Assembly (NCBI RefSeq): GCF_001487145.1
Contig: NZ_LN913016.1
Span: 806,001-870,000 of the forward strand
Source of the DNA: Anaerococcus rubeinfantis
GTDB lineage: Bacteria; Bacillota; Clostridia; Tissierellales; Peptoniphilaceae
DNA: 64,000 nucleotides
Direction: 5' to 3'
Positions within the stretch are counted from its first letter, which is position 1. The number at the start of each line of letters is the position of its first letter. Shown one piece after another: positions 16,833 through 27,110 of this stretch. The notes under the pieces were generated by a model. The model saw only the letters and a list, made by a program, of their open reading frames with translations. It did no database searches and was not told the DNA's origin. The translations under genes and the position numbers were made by a program.

Positions 16833-17813
16833 TCAATATTCACTTTTTTTGTCCCTATTCATCAAAACTTCTACAGAATCTCTAGGATTTTTGTCTTCAA
16901 AAATAACCTTATATATTTCATTTGTAATAGGTAGTTCAATGTTTTCTTTTTTTGATAATTTATAAAGAGCCTTTGTAGTTGGTATTCCTTCTACAACAGT
17001 TTTAACTTCTCTACAAGCCTCATCCAAAGAATATCCCTTACCAAACAATATTCCACACCTATTATTTCTTGAGTGCATACTTGTTGCTGTAACAATCAAA
17101 TCCCCTATTCCACAAAGACCACTTATAGTTTTCCTATCAGCTCCCTGGCTTATAGCAAATTTATTCATTTCATAAATTCCTCTAGTCATTATTGCAGCCT
17201 TGGTATTATCTCCAAATCCTAGACCTGTTACCATACCAATTCCAAAGGCTAGAACATTTTTAACAGCTCCCCCAAGTTCAGCTCCAACAACATCAGTTGA
17301 AGTATATACTCTCAAATAATCTTTTGTAAATAAGTCTTGAATTTTTATAGCAATTTTTTCATTCTTACAAGCACAAACTAAAGCAGTTGGCATTTTTCTA
17401 ATAACTTCTTCTGCATGGCTTGGTCCAGTTAAAATAGCATAAGTGCAATTTTGATTAAGTTCATAAACTATCTCAGAAACTCTTTTTAAAGTTGAAATTT
17501 CTATTCCCTTTGACAAATTAATTAATATTTTTCCATCAAGACCATCTTTAATTTTACTTAATACTTCTCTAATATTTTGAGTAGGAATAGCATTTATAAT
17601 AATTTTATTTTCTAATAATTCATTTAAATTATTTGTTGCTTTTATATTCTCACTTAATTTTATATCCTCGAAATATTTTTTGTTAATGTGTAAATTATTT
17701 ATATTATTTACATCTTCAATATTTCTAGCATACATTAAAACTTCATTATCTTTTGACAGGAAATCTGCAATAGCACTTGCCCAGCTTCCTGCACCTATTA
17801 TTGAAATTTTCAT
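16833..17813 (-). CDS. gpsA: NAD(P)-dependent glycerol-3-phosphate dehydrogenase
   Basis: A 326-residue enzyme that reduces dihydroxyacetone phosphate to sn-glycerol-3-phosphate for phospholipids. The Rossmann loop is 'SIIGAGSWASAIADFLS'. The conserved 'LTGPSHAEEV' and the catalytic 'LGGAVKNVLAFG' (Lys) follow, with 'NDTKAA'-like 'GFGDNTKAAIMTRG'. AAGGAG precedes the ATG. Its substrate-linked partner plsY is directly upstream. Confidence 0.97.
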   Translation of the reverse strand: MKISIIGAGSWASAIADFLSKDNEVLMYARNIEDVNNINNLHINKKYFEDIKLSENIKATNNLNELLENKIIINAIPTQNIREVLSKIKDGLDGKILINLSKGIEISTLKRVSEIVYELNQNCTYAILTGPSHAEEVIRKMPTALVCACKNEKIAIKIQDLFTKDYLRVYTSTDVVGAELGGAVKNVLAFGIGMVTGLGFGDNTKAAIMTRGIYEMNKFAISQGADRKTISGLCGIGDLIVTATSMHSRNNRCGILFGKGYSLDEACREVKTVVEGIPTTKALYKLSKKENIELPITNEIYKVIFEDKNPRDSVEVLMNRDKKSEY

Positions 17814-17822
17814 ATTACTCCT

Positions 17823-18401
17823 TTAAAACATTTTCTTTTCTTGATGGTTTATTATCCTAACTATATTTGCCCTATGCTCAATTATAATAGTAAGGGCAAC
17901 TAATGATATTATTATTGTGAAAGGGCTAAAACCTTGGAAATAATAAGAAATAAAGGGAGCTAGTAAGCTTGCGGTTAATGATGCTTTTGAAACTGTTCTT
18001 GTTAATAAAAATATTATCAAAAATACAAGAAGTAAGCACAAAAATATACTAATATTGTAAGCTATCAAAGCTCCAGCTGATGTTGCCACCCCTTTTCCAC
18101 CTTTGAATTTTAAAAATATTGAAAATACATGTCCCAAAACTACAGAAACAAAAGCAATTAATCCAAATTTTTCACCTAATAAAAAAGTAGAAAAATATAC
18201 TGCAACAAATCCTTTTGCCATGTCTAAAAATAAACAAAAGCATCCTGCAAGAGCTCCAAAATTTCTAAAAACATTTGTAGTACCTGGATTTCCACTTCCC
18301 ATACTCCTTATATCTTTTTTAAAAAATTTTTTTGCTATTATATAAGAGAAAGGTATAGATCCAAGTAAATATGAAAAAATTGCAACTAAAACAAATTTCA
18401 T
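17823..18401 (-). CDS. plsY: Acyl-phosphate:glycerol-3-phosphate acyltransferase PlsY
   Basis: A 192-residue multi-spanning membrane protein. Its three cytosolic motifs are present: 'SMGSGNPGTTNVFRNFG', 'KFKGGKGVATSAG' and 'IIIEHRANI'. It makes lysophosphatidate from glycerol-3-phosphate, the product of gpsA next door. The start overlaps the der stop (ATGA). Confidence 0.96.
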   Translation of the reverse strand: MKFVLVAIFSYLLGSIPFSYIIAKKFFKKDIRSMGSGNPGTTNVFRNFGALAGCFCLFLDMAKGFVAVYFSTFLLGEKFGLIAFVSVVLGHVFSIFLKFKGGKGVATSAGALIAYNISIFLCLLLVFLIIFLLTRTVSKASLTASLLAPFISYYFQGFSPFTIIISLVALTIIIEHRANIVRIINHQEKKMF

Positions 18402-19714
18402 TTTTCTTTCCTTTCTTTAACTTCAAAAGTAAAAGGTACGCCTTGAAGGCTATAATTTTGTCTAATTTGATTTTCTAAATATCTTTGATAAGAAAAGTGC
18501 ATCAATTCTTTATCATTTACATGTAATAAAAACTTAGGTGGGGCTGTTTGAACTTGGGAAATATAATAAATTTTAAGTCTTTTACCCTTATCTTGAGGAG
18601 GTGCTGTCATCATTATTGCATCTTGTAAGATTGTATTTAACACACCTGTTTTTATTCTTGTATGATAGTTACTATTTACAATTTCAATTAAATTTAAAAG
18701 ATCTGTAATTCTTTGACCTTTTAAAACTGATATAAAAATTATTGGAGCATATAGGGCAAAAGATAATTTATTTCTAATTTCTTTTTCCATATTCCTCATA
18801 GTATTTGTTTCTTTTTCAACCTTATCCCACTTGTTTACGGCAATTATTATTGCTTTTTTCTTATTGTGAGCATATCCTGCAATCTTTGTATCTTGTTCTG
18901 TAACTCCCACACTTGCATCTATTAAAAATAAACAAATTTCAGAGCTATCTACAGCATCAAAAGTTCTTTGATTAGCATAATATTCAATATTATCATTAAC
19001 CTTATTTTTTCTTCTAAGTCCTGCTGTATCAATTAAAACATAATTATTTCCATTGTATTGCCAGTAAGAATCTATAGCATCTCTTGTAGTGCCTGCAATA
19101 TCTGTAACAATCATTCTTTCTTCATTTAATAAATGATTTACCAAAGATGATTTTCCAGCGTTTGGCTTTCCTATAATTGCAATCCTTGTAGCCTCTAAAT
19201 CTGTATCAAATTTTGAAAAATCTATTGAGTCAACTATTTTATCCAATAAATCTCCAAGATTTTTTGATCCTTCTGCTGAAATCGAAATTAAATCGTCAAA
19301 ACCAAATTGGTAAAAATCATAAATATGATCTGGAATTATTGATCCATCAATTTTATTTGCAACTATTATAACTTTTTTATTATATTTTCTAATTTCATTA
19401 GCTATTTCATAATCGTGAGGATTAATTCCTTCTCTTCCATCAACCACAAATAAAATCAAATCGCTTTCTAATAAGGCTTTTTCAACTTGTGATTTAATTT
19501 CAACATTCATTAGATCTTTATTTGATATATCAAGTCCACCTGTGTCAGCTAAAATAAATTCATGATTTAACCATTCAACCTTGTCATAAACCCTATCTCT
19601 AGTAACTCCATTGATATCTTCAGTTATAGCTTTTCTTTTTCCTACTAGTCGATTGAACAAGGTAGATTTTCCTACATTTGTTCTACCAACTAGTGTAACA
19701 ATTGGTGCGTTCAT
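18398..19714 (-). CDS. der: Double-GTPase Der (EngA)
   Basis: A 438-residue protein with two tandem G domains and a C-terminal KH-like domain, acting in 50S assembly. The first P-loop is 'GRTNVGKSTLFN' and the second 'GKPNAGKSSLVN'; 'DTGGL' and 'DTAGL' are the two G3 motifs. GGAG then six A supports the ATG at 19714 over the ATG four codons upstream. der-plsY-gpsA is a conserved clostridial order. Confidence 0.97.
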   Translation of the reverse strand: MNAPIVTLVGRTNVGKSTLFNRLVGKRKAITEDINGVTRDRVYDKVEWLNHEFILADTGGLDISNKDLMNVEIKSQVEKALLESDLILFVVDGREGINPHDYEIANEIRKYNKKVIIVANKIDGSIIPDHIYDFYQFGFDDLISISAEGSKNLGDLLDKIVDSIDFSKFDTDLEATRIAIIGKPNAGKSSLVNHLLNEERMIVTDIAGTTRDAIDSYWQYNGNNYVLIDTAGLRRKNKVNDNIEYYANQRTFDAVDSSEICLFLIDASVGVTEQDTKIAGYAHNKKKAIIIAVNKWDKVEKETNTMRNMEKEIRNKLSFALYAPIIFISVLKGQRITDLLNLIEIVNSNYHTRIKTGVLNTILQDAIMMTAPPQDKGKRLKIYYISQVQTAPPKFLLHVNDKELMHFSYQRYLENQIRQNYSLQGVPFTFEVKERKEK

Positions 19715-19745
19715 TTTTTTCTCCATTTAATTTAAGATAAATAAA

Positions 19746-19776
19746 TAGATAAAGTTAGCAAGGCTAACCTTATCTA
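19746..19776 (-). terminator. Possible terminator hairpin between the RseC-like gene and der
   Basis: A 14-bp stem with one mismatch (left arm TAGATAAAGTTAGC) and a 3-base loop starts just after the RseC-like stop on the minus strand. The downstream T run is broken (TATTTATTTATC), so it may be weak or serve RNA stability. Confidence 0.5.
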
Positions 19777-19778
19777 TA

Positions 19779-20192
19779 TTAAGCTTTTCTTATTGTAATT
19801 ATATCCTTATTTTCATATCCCTTATCCATTATTCTTAATACAAATATAGATAGGGCCAAAAATAAAAATATAAATAAAAAAGTAAGCAAGTTATTATCTA
19901 GAAACTTATCTTTAAAAACAGTATTTGCCAAAATAGCTCCTGTAATCATCATAAAAACTGGGAACAAATAAGTAAAATAAGACAGTTTATTTACAGTTTT
20001 TATATCAGAATCTAGATATACAAAGTCTCCAGGATTAAGATTCTCGTTGGTAAATGTAGTATAATATGATGGTTTTATTTCACAACCACCACATGAAGAA
20101 CAAGAACCACATCCTGATTCTTTTTGTATCATTACTTTAACATTACCATTTAAATTTTCTACAACTATTCCTTTTTTACTAATAGTTTGCAT
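19779..20192 (-). CDS. RseC/MucC-family membrane protein with Cys-rich N-terminus
   Basis: A 137-residue protein. An N-terminal beta-rich part carries a cysteine cluster 'GCGSCSSCGGC' (about residues 27-38) and is followed by two membrane segments ('YLFPVFMMITGAILA' and 'LLTFLFIFLFLALSIFVL'). This is the architecture of RseC, linked to SoxR reduction and to Rnf-type electron transport in anaerobes. The cysteines may bind Fe-S, which is inference. GGGAGG precedes the ATG. No rnf or sigma-E genes are near. Confidence 0.85.
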   Translation of the reverse strand: MQTISKKGIVVENLNGNVKVMIQKESGCGSCSSCGGCEIKPSYYTTFTNENLNPGDFVYLDSDIKTVNKLSYFTYLFPVFMMITGAILANTVFKDKFLDNNLLTFLFIFLFLALSIFVLRIMDKGYENKDIITIRKA

Positions 20193-20202
20193 GAATCCTC
20201 CC

Positions 20203-21960
20203 TTATTCTTTCACCTCTATACTTAATTCATTTAAGCTATTTTCATCAACTATACTTGGAGCTTGAGTCAATGGGCAAGTTGCTGATTGAGTTTTTGGAA
20301 ATGCTATTATATCTTTTATATTATCAGTTTTTGCAAATAACATTACCATTCTATCAAGTCCATATGCAAGACCTGCGTGTGGAGGTGTTCCGTATTGTAA
20401 AGCTTCTATAAAGAAACCGAATTTTTGTTTTATATCTTCATCAGATAATTTTAAAGCCTTAAATACTTTTTCTTGAAGCTCTTGATTATTAATTCTTACA
20501 GAACCTCCACCCATTTCATCTCCGTTGATAACTATATCGTAGGCTTGAGTTCTTACTTTTTCAGGTTCTGTTAATAACAAATCAATATCTTCTTCATTTG
20601 GCATAGTAAATGGATGGTGTTGAGAAACATACCTATCTTCTTCTTCGCTATATTCAAACATAGGGAAATTTACTACCCAACAAAAAGCATATTCTTTTTC
20701 GTAAAGATTTTGATCTTTTGCAACTTTTCTTCTTAAAGCTCCAAGTCCTTCAAGAACTGTTTTATCCTTGTCAGCTCCAATTAAAATTAAATCATTATCA
20801 GAAATATCTAATTTTTCTATCAAATTTTCTACAATTTCTTCAGTTAAGAATTTTTTTATTGATGAGTTTATATCATCTTTATTATTAAATTTAATAAAAC
20901 TTAGGCCTTTAAGTCCATAATCTTTTACAAAATCCGTTAGTTTATCTAATTGTTTTCTTGAATAATTTGATGCTTGTCCTTTAAAATTGATTGCTCTTAC
21001 AGAATGACCTTCTTTAATATTATCTGTGAAAACTTTAAAGTCAGAATCTTTAAATATTTCTGAAATATCATTAATCTTATATCCATATCTTAAATCTGGT
21101 TTATCAGAACCATATGAATTCATAGCTTCTGAATAATCCATTCTTTGAATTGGTAATTTTAAATCATAATCAGTAAATTTATCAAAAAGTGTTTTTAAAA
21201 GTCCTTCATTTACTTTTATTACATCATCTTGATCAGAAAAACTCATTTCTATATCAAGTTGGGTAAATTCTGGTTGTCTGTTTGCCCTTAAATCTTCATC
21301 TCTAAAACATTTTACAATTTGAAAATACCTATCTAAAGAACCAATCATCAACAATTGTTTCATTAATTGAGGAGATTGTGGCAAGGCATAAAATTTACCT
21401 TGGTTAACTCTTGATGGAACTAGATAATCTCTTGCTCCTTCTGGAGTTGGTTTTGTTAAAAATGGTGTTTCAACTTCTGTAAATTTATTATCATACATAT
21501 ACTCTCTCATACTTCTAACAATATCAGATCTCAATTTTAGATTTTTTTGAACTGATTGTTTTCTCATATCAAGATATCTGTATTTTAATTTCAAATTTTC
21601 ACTTACATCATCATTTTCTTTTATATAAATAGGAGGTGTTTTTGCCTTATCTAAAACATTTATTTTTTCAGCTACTATTTCAATATTTCCTGTAGGGATG
21701 TCAGGATTTTTTGATTCTCTTTCCCTAACTTCACCTTTTACTTCAAGAACATATTCACCAGCTACATCTTTTACAGTTTTATAATTTTTTTCATCTTCTT
21801 CACGTGTTACGATTTGAGTTATACCAGTTTTATCTCTAAGATCTATGAAAACCAAAGATCCAAGATTTCTTTTTTTGGCAACCCAGCCCATAAGTACAAC
21901 TTCTTCTCCAATATTTTCTTCTCTAAGCTCACCACACATGTGGCTTCTTTTAAATTCCAT
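20203..21960 (-). CDS. aspS: Aspartyl-tRNA synthetase, bacterial type
   Basis: A 585-residue class IIb synthetase. An OB-fold anticodon domain at the N-terminus ('LMGWVAKKRNLGSLVFIDLRD') leads to the catalytic core with 'CFRDEDLRANRQPEFTQLD' (motif 2), the bacterial GAD insertion and motif 3 'GLAYGLDRMVMLF'. The length is that of bacterial AspRS. AGGAGG precedes the ATG. hisS, its frequent clostridial neighbour, is absent between this gene and the MBL gene. Confidence 0.98.
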   Translation of the reverse strand: MEFKRSHMCGELREENIGEEVVLMGWVAKKRNLGSLVFIDLRDKTGITQIVTREEDEKNYKTVKDVAGEYVLEVKGEVRERESKNPDIPTGNIEIVAEKINVLDKAKTPPIYIKENDDVSENLKLKYRYLDMRKQSVQKNLKLRSDIVRSMREYMYDNKFTEVETPFLTKPTPEGARDYLVPSRVNQGKFYALPQSPQLMKQLLMIGSLDRYFQIVKCFRDEDLRANRQPEFTQLDIEMSFSDQDDVIKVNEGLLKTLFDKFTDYDLKLPIQRMDYSEAMNSYGSDKPDLRYGYKINDISEIFKDSDFKVFTDNIKEGHSVRAINFKGQASNYSRKQLDKLTDFVKDYGLKGLSFIKFNNKDDINSSIKKFLTEEIVENLIEKLDISDNDLILIGADKDKTVLEGLGALRRKVAKDQNLYEKEYAFCWVVNFPMFEYSEEEDRYVSQHHPFTMPNEEDIDLLLTEPEKVRTQAYDIVINGDEMGGGSVRINNQELQEKVFKALKLSDEDIKQKFGFFIEALQYGTPPHAGLAYGLDRMVMLFAKTDNIKDIIAFPKTQSATCPLTQAPSIVDENSLNELSIEVKE

Positions 21961-21969
21961 ACTAACCTC

Positions 21970-22575
21970 CTAAATTAAAAATGGATTATTTTCTTTTTCA
22001 AAAACAATACTTGTAGATTCTCCATGTCCTGGATGAATTTTTGTATCGTCATCATATATAAAAATTTTATTTTTTATTGAATTTATTAATGTATTAAAAT
22101 TCCCACCTGGAAAATCGCTTCTTCCTATTGATAAATTAAATAAGGTATCTCCAGAAAAAATATCATCATCTATTTTATATGACATCGAATCTAAGCTATG
22201 ACCTGGAGTTTTTATAGCCTTTATCTTATAATCAGAAAAAACTTCTCCATCTTTTAAATAATAGTCAATTTTTAAATCCAAATCACAATATCCCCTTGAT
22301 AAATTATAGTCTGGGTCATTCGCTATATCTTTACTATCCTCGCTTGCATAAACTTCTACATTTAATTTATTTTTAAAATATTCAAGCCCCAATACATGGT
22401 CAAAATGTGTATGAGTTAACAAAATAAATCCTATATTAATTTTATTCTTATCTATATAATTTTCAATTTTTCCGCCTGGATAAACTGGATCAATTAAAAA
22501 TCCATTATTTTCATCATCATAAACCACATAAGAGTTCGCCATCATCGGTCCTTCTGTTATTTTTCTTATATGCAT
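21970..22575 (-). CDS. Metallo-beta-lactamase-fold hydrolase (glyoxalase II-like)
   Basis: A 201-residue MBL-fold protein. The dizinc site is intact: 'THTHFDHVLG' (HxHxDH), 'TPGHSLDSM', 'FSGDTLFNLSIGRSDF' and 'IHPGHGEST'. It is shorter than true glyoxalase II, so it is a YcbL-type hydrolase with unknown substrate. Its start overlaps the dtd stop. The rel-dtd-MBL order is common in clostridia. Confidence 0.9.
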   Translation of the reverse strand: MHIRKITEGPMMANSYVVYDDENNGFLIDPVYPGGKIENYIDKNKINIGFILLTHTHFDHVLGLEYFKNKLNVEVYASEDSKDIANDPDYNLSRGYCDLDLKIDYYLKDGEVFSDYKIKAIKTPGHSLDSMSYKIDDDIFSGDTLFNLSIGRSDFPGGNFNTLINSIKNKIFIYDDDTKIHPGHGESTSIVFEKENNPFLI

Positions 22576-23024
22576 TAATATAACCTTTCACTATCTAGCT
22601 GAATTGTCACTGGCCCATCATTTATCAATGAAACTTCCATATGAGTTTGGAATTTTCCAGTTTTTACATTAAATCCATCATCTTTTAATTTTTGTATTAA
22701 TATTTCATAATATTTTTCAGCCTTTTCGGCACTAGATGAATTTATAAAAGAAGGTCTATTTCCTTTTCTAGCATCCCCATAAAGGGTAAATTGACTTACA
22801 ATTAATAATTCTCCTCCCTCATCTTCTACTGATAAGTTCATTTTTCCTTGGTCATCTTCAAATATTCTTAGTTTTTCAATTTTCTTTTTAATATAATCAA
22901 TATCTTTTTCAGTATCAGAATCGGTTACTGCTACAAAAACCAATAAACCCTGTCCAATTTCTGAAATCAACTCATCAGAAACTTTTACACTTGCTTTTTT
23001 TACTTTCTGTACAATTGCTCTCAT
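22575..23024 (-). CDS. dtd: D-aminoacyl-tRNA deacylase
   Basis: A 149-residue DTD of standard length. The conserved 'SQFTLYGDARKGNRPSF' and the 'NDGPVTIQLDS' (Gly-cisPro gate region) motifs are intact. It hydrolyses D-amino acids and glycine mischarged on tRNA. The start overlaps the rel stop and the end overlaps the MBL start, so the three are translationally linked. Confidence 0.97.
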   Translation of the reverse strand: MRAIVQKVKKASVKVSDELISEIGQGLLVFVAVTDSDTEKDIDYIKKKIEKLRIFEDDQGKMNLSVEDEGGELLIVSQFTLYGDARKGNRPSFINSSSAEKAEKYYEILIQKLKDDGFNVKTGKFQTHMEVSLINDGPVTIQLDSERLY

Positions 23025-25201
23025 TAACTTTTCACCCTATAAATACTTTCTATCATTTTTATTGTTTTTAATTTCATGATCAATTCATTTAATTTTTCTG
23101 TATTTGGAACCAAAACTGTAAGATCTATTATTCCTTCGTGGTTTTCATTGCTTCGTACATTCATAGCTTCTATACTTACATTTTCAGCTGATATTAATTT
23201 GGTTATTTCAAAAATAATGCCTGTCTTATCTTTTGTAGTAATTTGAATTCTAACTGGGAATATATCATTAGAATTGTTTTGCCAATAAACATCAATCAAT
23301 CTTTCTGGAGATTTTAAATTTGTGATATTTGGACAATTTCTAACGTGAACACTAATTCCCTTGCCCTTTGTTATATATCCTACAATTTGATCTCCTGGAA
23401 CTGGATTACAACATTTTGCAAATTTCACATCTACTTGATCATCAAGATCGCTTACCCTTACTTCATTTGAAAAAGATTTTTTGCTGTTTGATCTTGTGAT
23501 ATCAATTTCTTCAATTTGTTTCGGCAATTCATCTTTGTGTTTTTTCACTAATTTTTGAACAACTTGATCGGTATTAGTTTTTCCAAATCCAATTGATGCA
23601 AACATTTCATCTTTTGTTGGATAGCCTAAATCATTTGCAATTTCTTCAAGCCACTCATCTTTGATATCTCTTTTATAAATTTCTTTATTTTTTCTAAGCT
23701 CTCTGAATAAAGAATCTTTTCCAATTTCAATGTTTTCTTCTTTTCTGTATCTTTTGAAAAATTGTTTGATTTTATTTTTAGCCTGGTTAGATTGGACCAT
23801 ATTTAGCCAATCTCTAGATGGTCCTTGGGAGTTTTTGCTTGTAAGAATTTCTACTACATCACCTGTGTTTAATTTATGAGAAAATGGTACGATTTTTCCA
23901 TTAACCTTTGCTCCAACGCATTTATTTCCAACTTCTGTATGAACCCTATATGCAAAATCTATAGCACAAGAATTTACTGGTAGGGAATATATTTCGCCTT
24001 TTGGTGAATATATATAGATTTCTTTTGAGAAAAAATCTCCTTTTAAGGTGTCAAGAAATTCCTTGCTATCAACATCTTTGCCACCTTCTTTTTGCCATTC
24101 CATAATTTGCCTTATAAAGGTGAGTTTTTCATCAAATTCTGTCGACTTGCTCTTGTTTTCTTTATATTTCCAGTGAGCTGCAATACCATATTCACATTCA
24201 TAATGCATTTGTCTTGTTCTTATTTGAACTTCGAATGGTTTTGAATCTTCACCAAATACTGTTGTATGCAAAGACCTATATCCATTTGGTTTTGGTTGAC
24301 CAATATAATCCTTAATTCTATTTGGTATTGGCCTCCAAATTGAATGAACTTTTCCTAAAACTTCATAACAATCTGCAACCGTATCAACCAGAACTCTAAC
24401 AGCTGTCATATCATAAATTTCGTTAAATTCAATTTTATTTCTACTCATTTTTTTATAAATTGAATACAAGCCCTTTGGCCTACCTGAAATTTCATAATTA
24501 ATTTTTGAAGTCGAAAGGGCCTTGTTTAAAGTATCAATTATTTCATTGATATAGGCTTCTCTTTCCCTTCTTTTGTTGTGGACCATTTGAGCAAGCTCAT
24601 AATATTCTTCAGGTTTTTGATACCTAAAACATAAGTCTTCAAGCTCCCATTTCATAGTATAAATTCCAAGTCTATGAGCAAGAGGTACATATATTTCCAA
24701 GGTTTCGCTTGCAGTTTGCTTTTGTTTTTTTTCAGTCTTATATTCCAAAGTCCTCATATTGTGCAAACGATCAGCAAGTTTTATCAAAATAACCCTAACA
24801 TCATTACTCATTGCCAAGACCATTTTTCTTATGTTTTCAGCTTGTTTTTCTTCTCTTGTTTTATAATTTAACTTTTTAAGCTTTGTTACTCCATCTACCA
24901 AAAAAGTAATTTCTTCTCCAAAAAGATCTTTCATTTGATCTTCTGTAACTGGAGTATCTTCCAAAACATCATGCATTAAACCTGCACAAATTGTTTGATC
25001 GTCTAATTGCATGTTTGATAAAGTCTCTGCAACTGCAATAGGATGAATAAAATAATCTTCTCCGGAGTTTCTTTTTTGACCCCTATGATGATATTCAGCA
25101 AAATCATATGCTTTTTTTATTAAATTAAGATCTGCATTTTCATTATTTTTTAAAATAATTTCCTTAAAATTTAAAAATTCTTTTTGAAAGTCTTTTGCCA
25201 T
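23024..25201 (-). CDS. rel: Bifunctional (p)ppGpp synthetase/hydrolase
   Basis: A 725-residue long RelA/SpoT homologue. The HD hydrolase domain has 'HHRGQ' and 'GLMHDVLEDT'. The synthetase has 'YDMTAVRVLV' and 'PNRIKDYIGQPKPNGYRSLH', whose RxKD motif marks a bifunctional enzyme. A TGS domain ('IYIYSPKGEIYSLP'), a Cys-containing region ('KFAKCCNPVPGD') and an ACT domain follow. It governs the stringent response. The ribosome site is AGGTAGG. Confidence 0.97.
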   Translation of the reverse strand: MAKDFQKEFLNFKEIILKNNENADLNLIKKAYDFAEYHHRGQKRNSGEDYFIHPIAVAETLSNMQLDDQTICAGLMHDVLEDTPVTEDQMKDLFGEEITFLVDGVTKLKKLNYKTREEKQAENIRKMVLAMSNDVRVILIKLADRLHNMRTLEYKTEKKQKQTASETLEIYVPLAHRLGIYTMKWELEDLCFRYQKPEEYYELAQMVHNKRREREAYINEIIDTLNKALSTSKINYEISGRPKGLYSIYKKMSRNKIEFNEIYDMTAVRVLVDTVADCYEVLGKVHSIWRPIPNRIKDYIGQPKPNGYRSLHTTVFGEDSKPFEVQIRTRQMHYECEYGIAAHWKYKENKSKSTEFDEKLTFIRQIMEWQKEGGKDVDSKEFLDTLKGDFFSKEIYIYSPKGEIYSLPVNSCAIDFAYRVHTEVGNKCVGAKVNGKIVPFSHKLNTGDVVEILTSKNSQGPSRDWLNMVQSNQAKNKIKQFFKRYRKEENIEIGKDSLFRELRKNKEIYKRDIKDEWLEEIANDLGYPTKDEMFASIGFGKTNTDQVVQKLVKKHKDELPKQIEEIDITRSNSKKSFSNEVRVSDLDDQVDVKFAKCCNPVPGDQIVGYITKGKGISVHVRNCPNITNLKSPERLIDVYWQNNSNDIFPVRIQITTKDKTGIIFEITKLISAENVSIEAMNVRSNENHEGIIDLTVLVPNTEKLNELIMKLKTIKMIESIYRVKS

Positions 25202-25209
25202 AATATCAC

Positions 25210-26940
25210 CTACCTTATATCAATCAACCTTAATTGTAAATTTTTTTGACCCCTAAATTCATTTATGTCAGGATAAAAGACAGCATCAATTTTATTTCCC
25301 AAAATATTTGAATTAAATTTATCATTTAAAAATTTATATTCTTTTTTTGCATTAAACATTATAGCGTCAATATCACGACCGTTTTTATTAAGAGTCATTT
25401 TCATAGTATTCTTGTTTTTTCCTATCATGTTTAGATTTTTAATAAGAAGATTTTTGTCTGCAAATTTTGCCTTTGGATTATCCTTACCAAAAGGCTCTAA
25501 TCTTTCTAAACTTTGGGCAAATTCAAGTGAAAGTTTTTCAATTGGAATTTGAGCATCAATATTTATAATATTTTCAAAATCTTCCTTGTTTAATTTAGAT
25601 TTTTCGTTAAGTTTTTTCCTAAATTCATCTACCATGTATTTTTTTATTGAAAGTCCACATGCCATAGGGTGACCACCAAAAGATTCAAGAAAATCCTTTA
25701 TTTCAAAAACTTCCTTGTAAATATTATAGGCTTCAATACTTCTTCCAGAGCCCTTTAATATTCCCTTATCACTTGATTCGGTCATAATTATAGTTGGCTT
25801 ATTGAATTTTTCTTTAATTCTTCCAGCAATAATTCCACAAACACTTTCTTCAATGTTATCTACATCTACAATAATAATGTCGTCGTTATAATATTTTTTA
25901 TTTTTTATAATTTCTAAAGTTTTTTCAAGACCAATATTAGTTAAATCTTTTCTTTCGTTGTTTAAACTCACAAGTTTTTTGGCATAGGTGTGGATTTTTT
26001 CTATATCGTCTTCCATTAACATATCTATTGCAAGTTTTGCAGTAGAGAGTCTTCCAGTTGCATTCATGCAAGGACCTATAATAAAACCTAAGGTATAAGC
26101 ACTTATTTCTTTATTCCAAGAATTTTCCTCAACCAAGGCTTTTATAGCTAATTTTTCCGTATTATTAATTCTTTTTAAACCCTCTATTACAAAAATTCTG
26201 TTTTCGTCTGTTAAAGAAACAATATCACAAACTGTTCCCATAGCAACATATTCCAAAAGACCATATAAATAATCCAAATCACCCTCAAGTCTTTGGTATA
26301 AGGCTTGCATTAATTTAAAGGCAACTCCAGCCCCACACAAATCATCAAATGGATAGGTATTATCTAATCTTTTTGGATTTATAACACAATCAGCTTGGGG
26401 TAAAATTTGCTTTACCCATTCCCCATCTTCCACTTTTGAAACTTGGTGGTGGTCAGTTACTATAACTTTTATATTATTTTCTTTTAATTTTTTAACTTGA
26501 TCAATAGCAGTGATTCCATTATCACAGGTAATTACAAGGCTAACCCTATCTTCAATTGCCCTATCAATCATCCTATCGCTAATTCCATATCCATCTATAA
26601 TCCTATCTGGAATGTCATAACTTATATCATCATAAAAATACAATAAACCATCAAGAAGTGTCATAGTTGAGCTTATTCCATCTTGATCATAATCTCCAAA
26701 TATTCTAATAGATTCACCGTTTTCCATAGTTTCAATAATTATATCAATGGCTTTTTTCATATCTTTTAATAAATATGGGTCGTGAAGTTTATCAAGGCTT
26801 GGATTTATAAAACTTTCAACTAAATCAGCCTCCACTATATCTCTATTTGCAAGTATTAATGCTTCTAATTTGGTAATATTTTTATTTTTTAAATTCGCTA
26901 AATAATTATTTTTCTTATTATATATATACCATTTGGTCAT
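25210..26940 (-). CDS. recJ: Single-strand 5'-3' exonuclease RecJ
   Basis: A 576-residue DHH-family nuclease. The metal motifs 'RIFGDYDQDGISST' and 'VIVTDHHQVSKV' are present, as are 'GAGVAFKL', 'PCMNATGRL' and the DHHA1 block 'GSGRSIEAYNI' to 'SFGGHPMACGLS'. The length fits the E. coli-type core; the Bacillus C-terminal extension is lacking. GAGGG precedes the ATG. A TATAAT at 26962-26967 (minus strand) could be its -10 box, with only a weak -35. Confidence 0.95.
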   Translation of the reverse strand: MTKWYIYNKKNNYLANLKNKNITKLEALILANRDIVEADLVESFINPSLDKLHDPYLLKDMKKAIDIIIETMENGESIRIFGDYDQDGISSTMTLLDGLLYFYDDISYDIPDRIIDGYGISDRMIDRAIEDRVSLVITCDNGITAIDQVKKLKENNIKVIVTDHHQVSKVEDGEWVKQILPQADCVINPKRLDNTYPFDDLCGAGVAFKLMQALYQRLEGDLDYLYGLLEYVAMGTVCDIVSLTDENRIFVIEGLKRINNTEKLAIKALVEENSWNKEISAYTLGFIIGPCMNATGRLSTAKLAIDMLMEDDIEKIHTYAKKLVSLNNERKDLTNIGLEKTLEIIKNKKYYNDDIIIVDVDNIEESVCGIIAGRIKEKFNKPTIIMTESSDKGILKGSGRSIEAYNIYKEVFEIKDFLESFGGHPMACGLSIKKYMVDEFRKKLNEKSKLNKEDFENIINIDAQIPIEKLSLEFAQSLERLEPFGKDNPKAKFADKNLLIKNLNMIGKNKNTMKMTLNKNGRDIDAIMFNAKKEYKFLNDKFNSNILGNKIDAVFYPDINEFRGQKNLQLRLIDIR

Positions 26941-27110
26941 AATTCCCTCTCTTATGAATAAATTATACCATTTTTAGAATCAATATAAAGATATAGATAA
27001 AATCATGAAAAAATTATTATAAAAATGTAAAATTTTGATAATTTATAAATTATTTTGAATTTTATAAAAATAGAAATAAAATAATAAAAAATAATTTTTT
27101 GGAGAAAAAA

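Noticed and set aside
26941-27110. Promoters in the recJ/alanine symporter divergent gap
   Set aside because: A TATAAT for recJ is present but the -35 is poor. For the symporter several A/T-rich candidates exist with no convincing pair, so none is listed as a feature.
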